This document shows, piece by piece, positions 62,424 to 64,000 of a stretch of DNA of 64,000 nt. Made by a program: the position numbers and the translations under genes. The notes beneath the pieces were generated by a model. It was given only the letters and a program-made list of their open reading frames with translations. It made no database searches and was not told the origin of the DNA. How positions within the stretch are numbered: position 1 is the first letter of the stretch; every line of letters starts with the position of its first letter. This DNA comes from Serinus canaria. Lineage: Eukaryota > Chordata > Aves > Passeriformes > Fringillidae. Where the stretch lies: positions 68,869,494 to 68,933,493 of the forward strand of contig NC_066316.1 in assembly GCF_022539315.1 (NCBI RefSeq), in the 5' to 3' direction.

Positions 62424-64000
62424 GGAAATAAACTGTTAACACTATTTCATCTGGTTTTGTTTCTGTAGAAGTAAAAGTGATTTCTGTGCTGCCCATTTTG
62501 GTAGGGTTTGTCACCTAGACTGAAGGGTTAAATCATCTTTTCATGGTTAGTGAGAACTTGCAGAGAAGTCATTGATATTCAAACTGACAGTTAGAAAAAT
62601 AATAAAATACCTGCTACAGGACCTATTAGTCCAAATAGTTAAAGAATTCTTTTTTGTCAAAGGCAAACTAAAAGCCTTTGAACATTAAAGAACAGAGCTA
62701 AGATGACAATGGCCTCTTGCCTCTAATCAGTATTACTAAATTTGGCCCTAATTAATAATTGACCTTAGCTTTTTGATATTCCATAGTGCAGTTGCTTGTC
62801 TTGTGGTGTACAAAGGGAATGTCTTGCTGTGCTTCCATGGTGAAATGCAATAGTTGGGTGGTTCCAGTGCTCTTTAGGGCACCAGTCAGGTTTCTTGTAT
62901 GTTCTGCAGACCTGCAGAGGTGCTCGACTGCATAGGTCCAGTGGGGAAGGAAATGAATACACAGACTGTGAAGTTCCTGCAGTATTAAGAATAGTATTGG
63001 TTTCAAGGGATTGGGGAAGTTTATCTGAGTACTGCTGAACTTGCATTGCTTTAGAAAATCCTGTTCTCTCCTTAACCGTTTTTTTCAAGACCTAGTTTGG
63101 ATACAATATTTACATTTCAGCCTGTTTATAGTGGTCTGAATTGTGATTAACTGATTAACTGAAGTCTGACTGCTGTGATCAAGTCAGAGTAAGACAGAAA
63201 ATGAACTGAAAGTCAAACTTGCTCAGAAAACACTTGTGCCGTGTTTTGCAAAGTGGTGCTCTTGAATGTGTTTTGCAATGTTTTGTCCTTGAACAGTTCC
63301 AAATGTCCTGTCCTTCATGTTTGAAGCTGCAAATTCTTCCCCCGCCACAAAAAGAATCAAATCAGCCATTCCTGTAGTTGACTTCAGCATTGTACCGTTT
63401 AGTAGTTGAAGCTTATGGTGGAGTCATGACTAAACACTGACTCAGTGGGGGTGTGTTTACGGATGCATAATCAGCAGTAATTCTCTATTTCTCTACTACG
63501 ACAAATCTTGCATAACACTGCAAGTCTGCCCTAACTATAGTAAATTGTGGTTTTAAAACCCATTCTAGACCCTGCTACCAGTTAGGTATTCTCAGACTCC
63601 TCTACAAAGAATAAAAACACAGTGATTCAACTGACCATTTTTCTGTTCTACAGCCTGGGTACTGCATCCTCACAAGCATTACCTGTTCTTTCAAGCAGTA
63701 ATTCAGAAGAAGATAACTGGAAGGCTAAGAATTTCCGAGGACACTGATTAGGTGGACAGAGAAGTAGAATGGCTTGGATGAGAGAAACTTCCAAAGCAAG
63801 GAAAGTGGATTTACTCTTGAGCAGCTGTGTTTTTTCTGTAGAGGTTTGTAATTAATCTAGGTTCAAGAGGCTGGTCTAAAGGTACTGAACTAGTTTGGCA
63901 TTGATATCTGTTACTGTGTAAGTAAAATAACCAAGTTTCTGAATAGTGCTTCTTATTAATATATTAGTTTAACTGGTGACTTGCCCTCCTTTTATTTTAG

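Larger units (their letters stand above)
58113..64000 (+). other. SNX3: SNX3 intron 1
   Basis: At least 5.9 kb. It carries the rest of the CpG island, a short tandem repeat (59058-59105) and a tRNA-derived SINE (62285-62423). No further SNX3 exon is found. The last bases, a T/C-rich tract ending TTTTATTTTAG at 64000, look like the acceptor for exon 2. Confidence 0.85.

Overview
The window is vertebrate nuclear DNA from a bird, probably a songbird. It has AT-rich introns with compact conserved exons, two CpG-rich promoters, many CR1 LINE fragments, a solo LTR with a class II-like 6-bp target duplication, and a tRNA-Ile/CR1 composite SINE of the kind known from zebra finch. No bacterial-type operon, CRISPR array or other microbial system is present. 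Species and chromosome cannot be fixed from the sequence alone.

Two protein-coding genes lie head to head. Most of the window (1 to about 51150, minus strand) is AFG1L (LACE1), a mitochondrial AAA-family ATPase. Ten exons can be placed to the base. All junctions use GT/AG, the phases agree throughout, and together they encode residues 1-337, including the targeting presequence, Walker A, Walker B and sensor 1. The last third of the protein is not found, so the window ends inside intron 10. On the plus strand, SNX3 (sorting nexin 3, a PI3P-binding retromer cargo adaptor) starts at 57951. Only coding exon 1 (54 codons) is inside. The last bases of the window look like the acceptor of the next exon.

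Layout: 1-7772 is AFG1L intron 10 (partial). 7773-51150 holds AFG1L exons 10 to 1 and introns 9 to 1. 50530-51260 is the AFG1L CpG island. 51272-52365 is a pair of oppositely oriented CR1 copies. 52366-57560 is intergenic and almost featureless. 57570-58270 is the SNX3 CpG island. 58113-64000 is SNX3 intron 1, with the SINE at about 62285-62423.

The genes do not form a pathway: AFG1L acts in mitochondrial protein quality control and SNX3 in endosomal sorting. They are neighbours in the same arrangement in mammals. Both promoters carry ZNF143/THAP11-type elements, one at AFG1L and an inverted pair at SNX3. I saw no undescribed system. The items most worth a second look are a frame-breaking tandem splice donor at AFG1L exon 9, a microsatellite serving as the polypyrimidine tract of exon 8, the composite SINE, the solo LTR, a perfect hairpin with an adjacent inverted copy at 825-899, and a 1-kb-spaced intronic duplication.
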